64,000 nt of DNA from Adiantum capillus-veneris (taxonomy: Eukaryota > Streptophyta > Polypodiopsida > Polypodiales > Pteridaceae). The stretch lies in NCBI GenBank assembly GCA_014529385.2, contig CM043944.1, positions 60,213,268-60,277,267 of the forward strand, written 5' to 3'. The position numbers and the translations under genes were made by a program. Of the stretch, positions 1 to 12,993 are shown in pieces. Numbering within the stretch: position 1 is the first letter of the stretch; every line of letters starts with the position of its first letter. The notes beneath the pieces were generated by a model, which saw nothing but the letters and a program-made list of their open reading frames with translations, ran no database searches and was not told the DNA's origin.

Positions 1-1740
1 ATTGCAATCGTAGTACAATGCTCAAATTAGACCAAATTTGGTATGCTTATAGACACTAATGTTTTATGGCTATCCCCCAAGTCGTTTTGCATTTGGATCA
101 CCAAAAGTCAAGATTTTCCAGTTTCTGGGTTTGTCAGGCTAGTTTTACCCAAGTGGCCTGATTTCCTTGATTTTTTGATGTTTTTGGGTATGGTTGCTTT
201 AGACAAACTTGTTTAGAATCTTATCATGAAGGCACATGTCAAATCTTGTACAATTCTGACACTGAGGTACACCGATCGCGATCGTACTACCTGGGCCAAA
301 TCTGATGAAATTTAGTCTACTACCTCTGTAAAGTGTTTTATAGTGTTTTGTGCTACCACTTGGTGATTTGAATCAATATCAACCCTGTTTGGTCAGATTT
401 TCTAAATTTCAGAGTCTTATGGCCTTTTTTCCAAAGTTATGGTTTTCTGGTTTCTCGACTCTAACTTTTGCCCCAAATTTGACTGGAATGTGACTTACTT
501 ATCCTACTCCTAAGTATAGAAATGAAAGAACATAAAGAAATGAAAAAAACAAAACAAACAAGATGGATTTCGGGTGAGATTTTAGTACTCAATCGAATTA
601 GAGAAATTGAAGAGCAAAAATGCTTTGAACACTCTCACTCACAGCTCCCTAAATCTCCTAAGAGAGGATCTAGCCACGGTCCACAGACTCTAGACTCCAC
701 TAAGCTCTAAACCCCTGTCTAGCAGCTTAACCGAGGTGTAAAATGGATTTGTGGATTGATCTTCTTTTAAGGAATCTAACTGCGCACTCGGTCACTCATC
801 ACCTAAGGTGCATTCCCCGACGGGTCGCCGCGATGGACGTCCATAGCATAGCTCTCACGCATCAACATAAAATATCAATACAAGGGAAGCGACCAAGATG
901 AGGCATGGAAACTCACTAGGGTGTCATTCCTAATGAAGTGAATTCGATGAGATGAAACTACTAACTTGGCAAGCAAATCTTACGCACTAAATCCAAGTAA
1001 TCTGCCTATGTCCTTCTACACAGCTCTACAGTCATCATGCCCGTTAACCATGCAAATCATGTCGGATTCGCACGAAACTTGAAGGGGAGCTACAGGGGAC
1101 TATCAAGAGCATATCCTATCACTGTCACAACATTCTAGAGAGGTACAAAGATCACGATCGTTCGTCCCAAAGTTAGCAAAAACAGCGAATAGGTGATCCT
1201 AATGGGTCGTTTTAGGGTCCCTCAAGCCTCTCCTAGGGTCAAAACAACATAAAATATGCATATAATCACTCAAAACAATGATTTAAGGTCTCAAACACGT
1301 AGTTGAAAACCTACACCGAATCTTGAATGATTACACTTGAATGGAAGAGAAAAGTAAGAGGAACACAATGCAATAAACGAATCTGAATTCGGATTACCGT
1401 AGCCACCGTAGCGAAGATTACAAGTTGGAGTAAGAAAAAGCTCTCAAACATACGCTATCTCTCAATTTCTCAGAAAAAAGATGATGTTAAAAATTACAAA
1501 ACTTGACCTTTATAGTTTAGGTCTTTACAAATGTCTTGTCCGGCCAAAATCTCCTAAACTTCTAACTGGCTCTCTAATATACAATTGCTCCCAAAATAAT
1601 AATCATAAATTCTTTTACAAGTTCTCGACTTAGAGATGCTATCTTACAAAAGCATTTTACAAGGGTTTCCCACAAAAATGTGACTCCTTCTCTGGAAACC
1701 GCTGCTTCGTCCGCCAAACAATGTCTTTGGAACAAAGATT
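1..1740. other. Non-coding flank, no gene recognised
   Basis: AT-rich sequence with no long open frame on either strand and no recognisable RNA gene. The stretch around 780-900 is richer in G+C and has short inverted words, but I could not assign it to an LTR or leader. It probably belongs to the 5' part of the degenerate element whose ORFs start at 1741, which is inference from adjacency only. Confidence 0.4.
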
Positions 1741-4244
1741 GTGAAACCTGTGAATGGATTCAGATTGAAGAAATTTTATGGAAAGGTGCCTGAGGTTCCC
1801 AAGTGGATGGTCAATAAGGCTCAGGATATTGGCAGTAAATTGTTAACAGTTGGTGTTGTGGGAGTTGCAGTGGAATGTTCAGAGGTAGAATTGGCAATTT
1901 GTTCTAGCAATTCAAAACTTGTCAAGGGATTTGGGATTCGAAATTCGGATTGCAGACTGAAAGTTGGAAATCGGACTGTCGGATTTGAAGTCTCGAAAGT
2001 GGAAAGTTGGAGGAATGGAATTGGGCAAAAGTGTACAGAGGTACTAATAAGTGGGGATACTCATTTTAAGGCAAAAAATTTACTTAGTGCTGATGTGACT
2101 CACTTAAGGACAAATAATTTTTGGGCGAATCCTGCATGGCGTGCCCGAATCGAGGAAAAAATTCATCATCATAAGAGTAAGGTGGTGAGAGGAGTTGGGG
2201 ATCACATCCAAGTGTGTGAACATCGCAGTTTAGTGAGTGTTAAGCCAGGCAAGAAGGGAATTTTTTTTTTTTGAAAATATTAAGGGCAAGCTAATGGCGG
2301 ATATGCAAGAGGATACGTTAGAAGCGATGCCGAATACTAGGTAGATGAAGATGGCGACGGAGAAGCTATTCAAAGCACGACAACAGGAAGAGCATATTGT
2401 AGTGGAAAGCGATGAGACTGAATCTCTGAGTGATCAAGGCAGTGTGGAGATGGCGGTGGTAGAGTTTGACCCTAATGAGGCGGAAACCCAGGTATGGCTC
2501 AAGCGTATAGGTCTTTATGAATTTGCATGCCTACCTTGGGATACATGGGTAAAGAATGAATTCGTTGAGCAGCAGTGGAATATGATAAAGGAAAGTGATG
2601 GAATGATTACAGCGGATGTGCGCTTGACACCAAAGTTGGTGTCCAAAGTCTTCAAGGTTCCCTGTCTAACTGTGTCGGCTAAGACGAGGAAGCTGACCAA
2701 TTCCCAGATGAAAGGGGAATTAGGAAATCCGGTAGGAGCGAAGGCATACTACATGGTGAAGAATGCGGGTGGAAACAGAGATTCAAATTTGTTTTGGTAT
2801 TTGGAAAACGTGTGTATCTTGCAGAAGACCGCCTACATGTCAAAGGAGGATTTTGCACCTTTGTTTCAGGCGAAGAGAGGCATTAAAGTGGATTGGGCAT
2901 CAGTTCTGTATGATCAGATGCAGTTAACTGAAAAAGAGGCCGACGTTGGACACCAGTAGTGAGCATAGTAGCACCTTATTTGGATGTAAATTTTTTAGTA
3001 TGTTCTGAAGGTTTCGACGGTAGCAACAGGTTTGAAGACACTAGTGGTAGATGTGGCAAAAGAAAAGGGAATAGCATATGGAAGTAAGAGAAGGAAATTG
3101 TTGTTGGGCTCTCCAACAGTTGAAAAAGGTAAATCACCTTTCAAAGTCTCTTGGAAGGGTTTGGAAGAATCGGAATCAAAGCCGAACAGTTTCACAATGG
3201 AATCCGAATCAAAGAAATCGGAGTCCAAAGGCAAAAAGGTAACGCTGTTTATGAAAGGAATGGATGGAGGTTTCGAGAAGGAAAAAAGGTAACGTTGTTT
3301 ATGAAAGGAATGGATGGAGGTTTGGAGAAGACTGCTGTGGAAATTTTCAAAGTTAAAGCAGGGAGCAATGACAGTTATGAGAATAAGGGGATTTTTTCTG
3401 TGGAAGAGGCAGCTAACAATTTGACTCAACTGAATGAGTTTATGCATAATCAAGATGCACCTCTGAGGGTGATGGAAGCTGAGAAAATGGAACATAAATG
3501 CAGTGCTATCCCGAAATGGGAAATGCAGAAAGTTCGGATGCAGTTGTTTCAGGAGAGGTCAGATAAAGAAAGACTACAGGAAGAAGATAAACGGATTACA
3601 GCAGAAGCTATGGCGAGAAATGCTGAAGTTCGGAGTGTAGCTGAGGATTTTATTAGGTGGGCAGACGGACTAAAGCTACAGTGGATGAACAATTCAAAGA
3701 ATTGGGAGACAAAGTGGCTGAGTTGACCACTAAGAATATTTTCCTGATTAATAGATTGACTCTGTTGATGGATATGGAGAAGGCCGCATTGCAGAACTAG
3801 GGAACGACAGATATTTTGGTTGGAGATTTGGATGCGGATGTTCTGAAGCAGGTATACACAAGAGATGTGGAATAAAGCTACTAGGCTTTGGAGGGAACAC
3901 ACGCAGGTGTCGACGGGGACATATTCAAAAATTGGTTTCAACTAGCAGGAAATGAGAGTGTTAGGAGGGAGAATGAGAATTTGAAGGTGGAAAATGATAA
4001 ATTAGTGGCAGAGATGCAAGAGCTGAACGAAAAAAGTAAGGAGATTGAAGTGAATGCAGGGGGAGTGAGTAAGTGGACGGCAGAGCTGAGCAGTGATGTT
4101 TTGGGACCAGATCGGATTGTAGGAAGAGGAGGAGAATCAGAAGTGGAAAAGCAGGTGGAAGCAGAGGGGGAAAAGCAAGCGGATTCGGATGTTGTAGCAG
4201 AAAAGGCAGATGCAGAAGGGGATGCTGGGGAGCAGGTTGTTTGA
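1741..4244 (+). pseudogene. Degenerate ORF series of an unassigned repeat family
   Basis: A series of plus-strand open stretches (1741-2274, 2345-2959, 3151-3726, 3888-4244) looks like one long coding region broken by frame changes. The first ends in a run of T at 2262-2274 where the frame shifts; the next frame then reads through a single TAG into 2345-2959. A 50-bp tandem duplication (units near 3238 and 3288) shifts the frame again, because 50 is not a multiple of 3. The middle piece is tryptophan- and lysine-rich with runs such as QWNMIKESDGMI and KAYYMVKNAGG. The last pieces are charged and look coiled-coil (RENENLKVENDKLVAEMQEL). I do not recognise the family. A retrotransposon gag-like or mobile-element structural protein is the likeliest class, given the copia remnant downstream. 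Confidence 0.45.
3238..3337 (+). repeat. 50-bp tandem duplication inside degenerate ORF
   Basis: Two near-identical 50-bp units begin at 3238 and 3288 (both start GGTAACG, then TGTTTATGAAAGG). The length is not divisible by three, so the duplication changes the reading frame of the surrounding ORF. Confidence 0.85.
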
Positions 4245-4619
4245 TCAACGGATTGTGGGTCCAGGTCAGCCTGTGGCTCGAGCCACCGGGCTGTGCCAAG
4301 TGTTAAGCTTAGGAATTTTGGGATGTTTTACCTTAGTGGAAGTTGGAATGTTAACTTTTGTACTTTTGGGATTCCAAGGGGTGTTCTTGGGAAAGGGCGT
4401 TGCCTATTAGTCTTATCGAAGTATGTAACTGTCGATCAGTATCTTCTGGGGAATGTGAAGGCGGAAGTTATGGTGGATTTAGTCTGTTGTCAGTTTCTGT
4501 GTTCTGTTTCAGTTCCAGTTCCATTCTGATTTCTGTGTTTTGTCTATTCTGAATGTCTGTGCCTTCAACAGTAAAACAATGAGGTTGGAATTGTAGTGGT
4601 ATGCATCTATGTGTATGAC

Positions 4620-5508
4620 TTAATTATTGGAGGTGATAATGTGGCTAGAATAGAGGGTGTACAAGCTCTGCTTATGCAAGATTTTGAGATGAAGTCTTGA
4701 GAGACCTATGATATTTTTTGGGAATTGAAATTATCTACACCAAACAGGGTATATGGTTGTCACAAAGAAAATATGCTTTGGACATGTCAAAAAAGTGTGA
4801 TATGGTTGACTACAAAGCCAATTGCGAGTCCCTTAGATTTAAATTTGAAGTTGGGAAGTGATGCAGGTCAAGTGCTCAAGAATGCTACCATGTAGAGGAA
4901 GATGGTTGATAGCTTGATCTACTAAACTATCTCACGTCCAGACTTGAGCTACACAGTTGGATCAGTGAGTCAAATTATATAGCCTCCTAGGAAGCCACAC
5001 TTGGATGTAGTGAGGCACACATTGCACTATGTGACTACTACTTTGGATCATGCACTCTTTTATGGGATGATTTTGAGTTGCAACTCTATGGTTACATAGA
5101 GGCGGATTGGATTTGTAGCACATATGGTTGTAGATCAATGAATTCATGTTTTCACTTAGGAGTGTTTCTATCACATGGACAAACAAAAAGCAAACTAAGA
5201 TTGAGTATAGAGATAGAGTAAATAGGTGATTTAATGGCATCATGTGAGGTAGCATGGCTTGGATTTCTACTTTAGGAATCTGGAGAATAGGTAGAGAGGC
5301 CGATTGTCATCTACTATGACAATGTTAGTAGCATATAGTTGGCTCATAACCTATTGCTTCATGCAAGGATGAAAGACATTGAGATGCATCACCACGTCAT
5401 TAGATAGAGGGTGTAGATTTGTTCACAAAGGCCCTTAGAGTGACAAATTTTTGGTAGTTTTTGAAGGGCTCTTGGCATACAAGATATGGGATTGATCTTG
5501 AGGGGGAG
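4620..5508 (+). pseudogene. Decayed Ty1/copia reverse transcriptase C-terminus and RNase H
   Basis: Translating the plus strand in shifting frames gives a string of copia-type landmarks: a block like the RT C-terminal region (TPNRVYGCHKENMLW), then ISRPDLSYTVGS, then a region resembling the copia RNase H end (YCDN, then LAHN, then ARMKDIEMHHHVIR). The segment ends in a polypurine run GAGGGGGAG (5500-5508), immediately followed by TGTTGAGA. Many stops and frame changes show it is long dead. In Ty1/copia elements this order (RT, RNase H, PPT, 3' LTR) marks the 3' end of pol. The upstream integrase and gag are not visible, so it is either truncated or continuous with the unassigned ORFs before it. 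Confidence 0.7.
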
Positions 5509-5634
5509 TGTTGAGATGGAAAGCATAGCATATACTACTCCAAGATGATTATCATCGATAGCCATCACCACTGGTGTGACTTGGTGGATCTGCATATCTT
5601 TGCCAGTGATATTACAATTGGAATACACCAATTT
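5509..5634 (+). mobile_element. Truncated copia LTR start
   Basis: Starts with TGTTGAGATGG directly after a polypurine tract, as a 3' LTR would. It is cut off after about 126 bp by the LTR of the next retrotransposon beginning at 5635. Confidence 0.55.
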
Positions 5635-5773
5635 TGTGAGGGCCATACTCAGACTCCACCCTACTAGCTCCCTCAGTCCTCCAGACCGTCCCAGGGAATG
5701 ACATAGATCTATCTGCAGGTATTCCTCCCACTTGGGACCGACACTCAGACAGGACTCCCGCCTATCTCGAATG

Positions 5774-6080
5774 CCAACCCAAGGGGATACATCCCTTCAT
5801 TCAATGATTCTATCCGCTTCTCATAATCAACCTATCCTCGACAACTTTCTACACCAGTAATCATGGTCCTTAGATTTGATTCTCTTTATCTTTAACTTGA
5901 GGATCTGCTCTTGCTTTCTTGTTCTCCCAAGGGGATACATCCCTTCATTCAATGATTCTATCCGCTTCTCATAATCAATCTGTCCTTGACAACTTTCTAC
6001 ACCCAAAATCGTGGTCCTTAGTCTTGATTCTCTTGATCTTTAACTTGAGGATCTGTTCTTGCTTTCTTGTTCTCCCTTGG
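5774..6080. repeat. About 156-bp tandem duplication within the LTR
   Basis: The block beginning AAGGGGATACATCCCTTCATTCAATG near 5776 is repeated at about 5931, including the phrase up to TTGCTTTCTTGTTCTCCC. The other LTR copy (13150-13247 joined to 62816) has it once, so the duplication arose in this copy after insertion or in its parent. Confidence 0.75.
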
Positions 6081-7569
6081 TTCATGGCGATAACCCCTTT
6101 TTCCTGACAAGCAGGCACAACAGTTATCACTTTCCGCTAAGAAGATGGATCTTGAAATCCTACCTGGTCTCGCTCGTCCCCGATTACCCATTTTTATCCC
6201 ACGTAGTCCTAGCATTTAACATTAAAAAAAATTCATCAACATCCGTCCATCTGACCCTCCGGATCCGCCCACCCACCAAACCATTTAATGAAAATCCCTT
6301 CCCGAGGTAGTACTTAACTACTACAAAATTAGGAAGAGAGCAATCTATCAAACATCATCAAAAAACAAGCAGCATGCAATCTGTTGTATACCCTTGTTCG
6401 GGGAAATCCATCTAGTTGTTCCCATCATATCTTTATTTAGAGACTTTTAATTCATTTCCTTTCCTTTATCTACTATAATTAGCTTGTAACTAGTTTCCTA
6501 ACTAATCAGACAACACATTTAGTTTCAACCAATTCATCTTGCCTCCCCATTCAGGCCAAGATAATCGGTTACAAGCCATCAAAATGGCAACACCTTCACA
6601 ATATTTCCTAGAATTAAGTGTTTGGGAAAGGCTCATCAAGTAATTTAATCATTCCTTCTTAAGTATTTTATTTCGAGAGTTATAGCACCATCTGGTGACA
6701 GATGCACAGGATAGCCCCTATATTTCTAGCTTTTCGAGTTCCTTTTTAAGGAACCAAGTCGAACAAATTTCCCCAATCAAATTCACATCATCCTCCCTGA
6801 GTATGACCTTCTCACCCAACTATTGACATCAGGCCATACCCGGATTATGGCCGATTTCCAATAAGATACTGCGAGTACTTCACCCGGCCGGGCAAAATAA
6901 AAACAAAACCATTCATCCCTTATCCCTCGGGCATGAATGACCTAGGTATAACAACTTTCCGTTACGCTGTCGTAGCCAAAAAGGGCCAATCTCCGTCAAG
7001 TTCCCCAAGAGAATCCTCTCAATGGACCGGCCTTTCAATCAAATTCACCCCAAGAAGATCCATCTTGGTTTTCGGTCATTTCCAGACAATTTTCAAAACT
7101 CCTAGTTAAATCTATGTTTTGCCATGGGCTATCCCTATCACCTCTCGAGATTCCTTTTAACTCCTAGTTGGTAATTTCTAGGTTCATTCATTTATCAACC
7201 TTAATTCCTATTTTCATTAATTATCTACCAGCCAAGTTTATTTAGAAAATACAAGCGAGTTTTTGCCATAGTCATTTGATGGTTAATGTCTCTTCGAAAA
7301 TGATAACTTTTTTTAAGTTCAATCTCCATTTTATATGATTCCCAGGTTTTTGCAATCCTTTGCCATCCATGGGGAATCTCCATGGAAGCTTGAAGAGTTT
7401 TTGGTTCAAACAACACGGAGATCAATTCCGCGAAGTTATCTCCTATCTCCCCCATTCCGTATTTGCAAACAAACTTGAAATTGACAACTTTAGAAATACT
7501 CTTTAATACCAAAAGTTGAATTACTTCTATCGAGCTTGGACAACTACTCTTTTCTTATGTTGCCTAGCT

Positions 7570-8575
7570 TTCCATTTAAGAAGATAGAAGGTCATCCTAT
7601 AATTTAGGAGTTTTTGAGCTTTCCATTAAAGCTTAAATCTAAACTACAAGGTAGTCATTAAAGCTTACACCTAAGTGCAAGGTTACCATTAATTCTTAGC
7701 TTCAGAGTGCAAATCGCCATTTGAAACTTAACTTAATGATGCATAGATACTCTTAGCAATTAACCCTAATTGCGAGATTTCTATTAATGCTTAAACCTAA
7801 AATACAAGGTAGTCACTAAAGCTTACATTTAAGTGCAAAGTTACCATTAAAGCTTAAATTTATGATGCGTAAATACTCTTATCAGTTAACCCTAATTGTG
7901 GGGTTTCCATTAAAGCTTAAACCTAAAATACAAGGTAGTCACTAAAGCTTACATCTAAGTGCAAAGCTATCATTAAAGCTTAGCTTACGAGTGCAAATCT
8001 ACCTTTGAAGCTTAAATTTATGATGCGTAGATACTCTTATCACTTAGCCCTAATTGCGAGGTTTTCATTAAAGCTTAAACCTAAAATAAAAGGTAGTCAC
8101 TAAAGCTTATACCTAAGTGCAAAGTTACCATTAATGCTTAGCTTATGAGTGCAAATCTACCTTTGAAGCTTAACTTTATGATGAGTAGATACTCTTATCA
8201 CTTAACCCTAATTGTTAGGTTTCAATTAAAGCTTAAACCTAAAATAATAGGTAGTCACTAAAGCTTATACCTAAGTGCAAAGTTACCATTAATTCTTAGC
8301 TTATGAGTGCAAATCTACCTTTGAAGATTAACTTTATGATGCATAGATACTCTTATCACTTAACCCTAATTGTAAGATTTTCATCAAAGTTTAAAACTAA
8401 AAATGCAAGGTAGTCACTAAAGCTTATGCCTAAGTGTGAAGTTTCCATTAAAACTTAGCTTACAAGTGCAAATCTACCTTTGAAGCTTAACTTAATGATG
8501 CATAACTACCATGAATACTTAACCCTAATTCCAAGGTTACCATTAAAGCTTAAACTTAAAATGATGCACATAAAC
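7570..8575. repeat. About 157-bp tandem array (AAGCTTAAACCTAAAATACAAGG)
   Basis: Six or so units each carry the words CATTAAAGCTTAAACCTAAAA, GTAGTCACTAAAGCTTA, AAGTGCAAAGTTACC and CTTAACCCTAATTG. The AACCCTAATT words fall near 7762, 7888, 8045, 8202, 8361 and 8520, which is mostly a 157-159 bp step with one shorter unit. The array is part of the long LTR and has no coding content. Confidence 0.8.
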
Positions 8576-8925
8576 CTTCATAGTATTAAAACACATGGTT
8601 AATTAAACCTACTAGAAATGAAGATTGCCTCCTCTAAACAAGAGGGAAGTGGGGTTGAAGTCCTTCTTGAAGAGATGTGAGGCTCAAGGAGGAAGGAAAG
8701 GGATTTAGGATGAAGAGGAAGGAGAGAGAAGCTTCTTCACAAAACCCTCAAGGGTTTGGCCTTCAAGAGAGGGAGAGAGCAAGAGCAAGGTTTAATGGAG
8801 ACCTTGATTTACTTAAGCATAATATTGAGCATGGCAAGTATGCAAGTAGTTTAGCAATAATGTGTGTAAAATTACAAAGGAGAGGGGGTGCTTATATAGG
8901 AAATGGTGGGTATTCTTTTCTCAAT

Positions 8926-9155
8926 TCCTATTGGACCCCAATTCTCTTCTCAAATCATATTGTACCCCAATTCTCTTCTCGATTTCTATTGGACCCCATT
9001 TCTCTTCTCAAATGCTATTGGACCCCAATTCTCTTCTTAATTCCTATTGGACTCCAATTCTCTTCTCAAATGCTATTGGACCCCAATTCTCTTCTCAAAT
9101 GCTATTGGATCCCAATTCTCTTCTTAATTCCTATTGGACCCCAATTTTCTTATTA
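8926..9155. repeat. Short tandem array (ATTGGACCCCAATTCTCTTCTCAAATGCT)
   Basis: About seven diverged copies of a 30-31 bp unit containing CTATTGGACCCCAATTCTCTTCT. It creates overlapping open frames on the plus strand (8677-9170) that are repeat artefacts. Confidence 0.8.
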
Positions 9156-10140
9156 ATTCTTATCTCTTAACTTTATCTTTCAATCAAGTTAGCCCCCTTT
9201 TCCCCCAGTTCTCGATCTAGATCAGTTCCCATGCGGCTTTTGACGAAGAAGTATAAAAATAATCTTAATCTTTTTGGAAAAATATAGGGATGATGTAATT
9301 TCTTATCCGAAATATCCTTGTATTTTCATTCTGGAGTAATGTCTTGTTGTTCGCATGACGTCTTTGTCAGTCTTGCTTTTTCTAAATTATTTTCTAGGTT
9401 GAAAAATGTTTTGAATGGCTTTAGGATTTAGGGAGGGACCTTACAAACTCCCCAACAAAAAGAAAGAGTTATCCTCAGCTCGGGGCATGCTTTAGAGAGT
9501 AGTCATACTCAATCTTCTGTAAACTTATGATTGAAGATGATCGATAACTTTAGGATATTTAGATTAAAGGACAGTGAAGCTGGTATGGACCTTGAATAAT
9601 ACACTTCTCTTCCATTTTTAGCGCTGACTCAAAAGTATTAATCATAAAGAAGTCTTAATGACTCGAGGTTACTTTAATTATTAAATGTGATCTTACTCAA
9701 CTAGGTATTTTTCCTTTGGTGTGACCGGATTGTGTTTCTCTTGTGAGGTCTAAAGGTCATTTCTTCACTTCACTCTTTATCTAGCCTCAATACGCTTTGT
9801 AAAAATCTTACCATTCTTACCTAGACTTTAACTTTTTTTGTTTTGAGTGTTGACTCATATCTCTATTAATATCGTCCAACTAATACCATGTTCTTGATAG
9901 TTAAAGGATTTCATACTGATCTTTCAATTAACCTTGCAATTTCTCCTTCCTTGTGTACCCAATTTATTTCGTCCATCCTTTTTTTCTCTTTTGTCTATAG
10001 CTTACTGTCTCATCTTTCACTTGGTAATCAGATATTCCATGTATCATAACAAATTAGACTTGTAAAACATCATAGATTATTTAAATCTCTAAAGAATTGA
10101 CTGACTAGAGATGCTTGAATTCCATAAATATGACGATTGA

Positions 10141-11043
10141 TTACATCCGCATAAAAATTACATCAAAAGTTTCATATATATCTTGAATAATAATTCTAAG
10201 TTGTTCCGAAGAACCAACCAAAAATATGATCAAGGGTTTGGACAAAAAGAAAGATACTGATTTGATTCCAAAAGGTCCACAATATTTGAATGCAAGGTTA
10301 CGGAATGTCCCTAGCTTTAAGGAGCTGAGTTTGGGTTTGACTCTGAGGAAAACTTGTTCACCTTCGCTAAAGCCTCTAGCGAAGTGGTGAAGATTAGCGT
10401 AGCTCTTCTGCCTATCACTAGCTCTCTTCAGGTTGTCTCTAATGACTAGAAGTTTATGATCTATCTCTTCTAGGGTAGACTTAGTGGCAAGAACATGAAG
10501 AGCTAGGTCAGCTAATCGAAGAGGTACTAAACATTCTTGACCATACAAGGCTTTAAAGGGTGACATTTCAAGGATACAATAAGCAAACTCAATTAGGGGA
10601 AGAAACTTGATCCATTGTTGATGGTACTGTTGGTTGCAGTATGCTCGAAGCATATCTTCAATGACTTGATTTCCTTGCTCTGTTTGACCATCAGTCTCCG
10701 GATGATAAGCTGAGCTCAGATTCAGCTGGGTATCCAGAGATCGAAACATAGTTTGACAAAACTTAGAAGTAAATTTGGCATCCCGATCAGTGATGATTCT
10801 TGCAGGGATTCCATGTAATCTTACTACCTCTTTGACAAGTACTTGGGCTATGTCGATGGCGGTGGCTGTTTGCTTGACTAGAATTAGATGAGCCACCTTA
10901 GTGAGATTATCTACTACGACAAAAATAGAATCATAGTTTCCAGTTGTCTTTGGAAGACCAGTGACAAAGTCCATACTCAGAAATTCCCACTTCATCTGAG
11001 GAATATCTAGGGGCTGAAGTTTTATGGGTAATAAAGAAATCAT
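10141..11043 (-). pseudogene. Ty3-type integrase core and C-terminus (outer element)
   Basis: A 300-codon open frame with the retroviral-type integrase core: WEFLSMDFVTGLP carries the first catalytic Asp, ITDRDAKFTSKF the second, and the HPETDGQTEQGNQ block precedes the catalytic Glu region. The pol C-terminal region follows. The core joins retrotransposon cDNA ends to host DNA. It belongs to the element whose LTRs lie at 5635-9445 and 13008 onward and reads in the same minus direction. The upstream part of pol (zinc-binding domain, RNase H, RT, protease) and gag are mostly missing. The C-terminal 60 residues lose similarity, suggesting a frame change near 10330. No chromodomain is visible. 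Confidence 0.8.
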
Positions 11044-11250
11044 CTGCTAAGGTATAGTCAGTTAAGTGTTCCCTTGGGTTCTGAGCTTGAATCTCTTGTA
11101 GAAGAGGTCTAAAATAGGGTCTACCTGAATTTCTTGTTGAACTTCCTCGGGTAAAGAAGAGCTAAGGAGTGAATTACTCAGGGTTGATGAGGACAGGATT
11201 GTTGGTCAAGAGGTCTTTGAGTCTATTGAAGGCAGCATCTCTCCCCAACA
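11044..11250 (-). pseudogene. Rearranged pol fragments (RT end fused to pre-integrase linker)
   Basis: The minus strand upstream of the integrase reads a short piece typical of the RT/RNase H junction (DAAFNRLKDLLT, 11215-11250). It then jumps to a linker of the kind found before the integrase zinc-binding domain (SLPEEVQQEIQVD). The whole RNase H domain is absent, so an internal deletion has joined the two. Directly to the right, 11247-11270 repeats the purine-tract word also found beside the LTR at 9446. Confidence 0.55.
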
Positions 11251-12990
11251 AAAAAAAAAGAGCTATTCTCAACTCAAATAAAATACGTAAGCAATGAAGC
11301 TTCTTGGATACGTCTTGAGACTTAACTTCTTGTTAATGCTTTCAACTTGACTTCTCTCATACAGTTCTTCATTCCCAAAAATCTGCTAATATAATATTGG
11401 ATTCATGGGAAATCTTTCTTAGTAAGCTATCTTCTTGAATAAGTCATCGCGTTTGTGGATTCTTCCATACGCTACTTTCTCTTTATAAGCTAATGGTAAT
11501 CCTTTCTTTATCAGCACTTGTTATCCTCTATTTTTGCGATCTTTACTCTCTTGTAACTTAGTCATTTTCTTATCTGATGGCGTCTTGCCAAGAAAACTTG
11601 GTTCTTTCTGTATGCATCTCTCACTTAAAGAGTGCAGATGAGGCAGTTAAAAGATAGTTCTTAGAGCGATACAAAGATCTCCTCTTCCCTCAGCCAAATT
11701 CTTATGTTGGACAGATGATATGGAAGACATGGCGACATCTCACAAGAGTGACTCTCTCGGTAGAGACCATTTCCGCAACAATACCCGACTTGCTATGGTT
11801 ACAGAGGCTCTAAGACTTGGCCCTCGATACTACTACGTCAAAAGGACACGAGATCCTGGGTTCTCCGCAAGGTTGTTCTTGCTTGTGCAGTTTATCCCCA
11901 TTCCAAGATGTACCTCAATACCATCTGGAGAAATTGCTCATACACAAGAAATTGCTCAAGCTGTTTCTCGTAGAGCCATTCCAGAGGGTGAGCGTCCTAA
12001 CATGTGTGGCGCTTGTGATACTTGGTTATGTGACCATATATTAGAAGATCTTCATGAGTTGTAAACTTTCTTGCCTCTCCATGTAATTACTTCCTGCCTC
12101 TCTTGTAATCCTTTTTGGCTTTAATTGAAGAAATAACCTTTTTTTGAAAAATTTGAGTATTGTCCATACTTCCTTGTCTTGAAATGTCAGTCTCTCCTCT
12201 TTAATTAAATTCTTAAGGAAATCTCTATTTAGTGCTTTCAACAAAGGGTCTTCTGTCTATGATAGCCTTGAGTAAAAATTCCAACTTTGAGTTCTTGGCT
12301 AACTCATAAGTTTGCTCTCTTATTCTTCTCAAGTCTTTGAATGATCCGCAGAATTTGTGAGCTTATCTCTTGCACTTTCCTATCTTTAAGGCATTTCTTT
12401 TGGTCGGACTTAAAAAAAAAACACTTGGTCATCACTTGCACTCTTAAGATTCTTTCTTATGACGTGTAATTTGCCAATCCAATTCTTCACTTGATCAAAG
12501 AAATCCTTCTGTCTGAAGATTATCTTGGTACGATTTACAGTAACCTTGAATTCTCATGAAGTCCTAACAATAGAAAACTTGTAAAATCCGCAACTCTTGC
12601 GCTCAACAAGAATTATTCAATTCAGTGTATAAGTACTCAATTTTTTATTGTATTGATGTAAACAAAAATTCCATCCTTGCCATTCCATGTAATCTTTCAA
12701 TCCTGATAAATTCCAATCTTCATAAATCTCTCATTTATGAGCTTCCTAAAATGTTCCAGCATAGTCGAGCCTTCGCTCTAGCATCGCAATTTCCATCCTC
12801 TCATAGATAATCCGTTGAATTTCTTATGGCAGATCCCAAGCCATCTTGAAAACTTTTGAATAATTTATTGGAACATCAAGACTTCATTTTGTAATATAAT
12901 TGAAATTTGGGTGCTAGACTGAGTTGTGTTTTCTCTCATGTATTAATTTTAAATCCAAAATTCTAAATTCGAGGGTCCAAGATTCAAAAT
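11251..12990. other. Degenerate internal region of outer retrotransposon
   Basis: Between the pol remnant and the primer-binding site gag and protease would be expected on the minus strand, but no recognisable domain is left. Short open frames (for example 11720-12064 plus) show no family features. The DNA is T/C-rich on the plus strand. Confidence 0.45.
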
Positions 12991-12993
12991 TAG

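Larger units (their letters stand above)
5635..9445 (-). mobile_element. Outer Ty3-type element, 3' LTR (about 3.8 kb)
   Basis: Starts TGTGAGGGCC and ends GGGACCTTACA, so the ends are TG...CA with short inverted ends (TGTRAGG). Just past its right end is a purine-rich tract on the minus strand (complement of ACTCCCCAACAAAAAGAAAGAG), as expected beside a 3' LTR of a minus-strand element. The second copy begins at 13008 (TGAGAGGGCTATACC), is interrupted at 13247 by the inner chromovirus, resumes at 62816 and runs off the window. Positions 6017 to about 7217 match 62816-64000 nearly base for base. This copy has an extra internal duplication and two tandem arrays. A 3.8-kb LTR is long. Confidence 0.7.
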
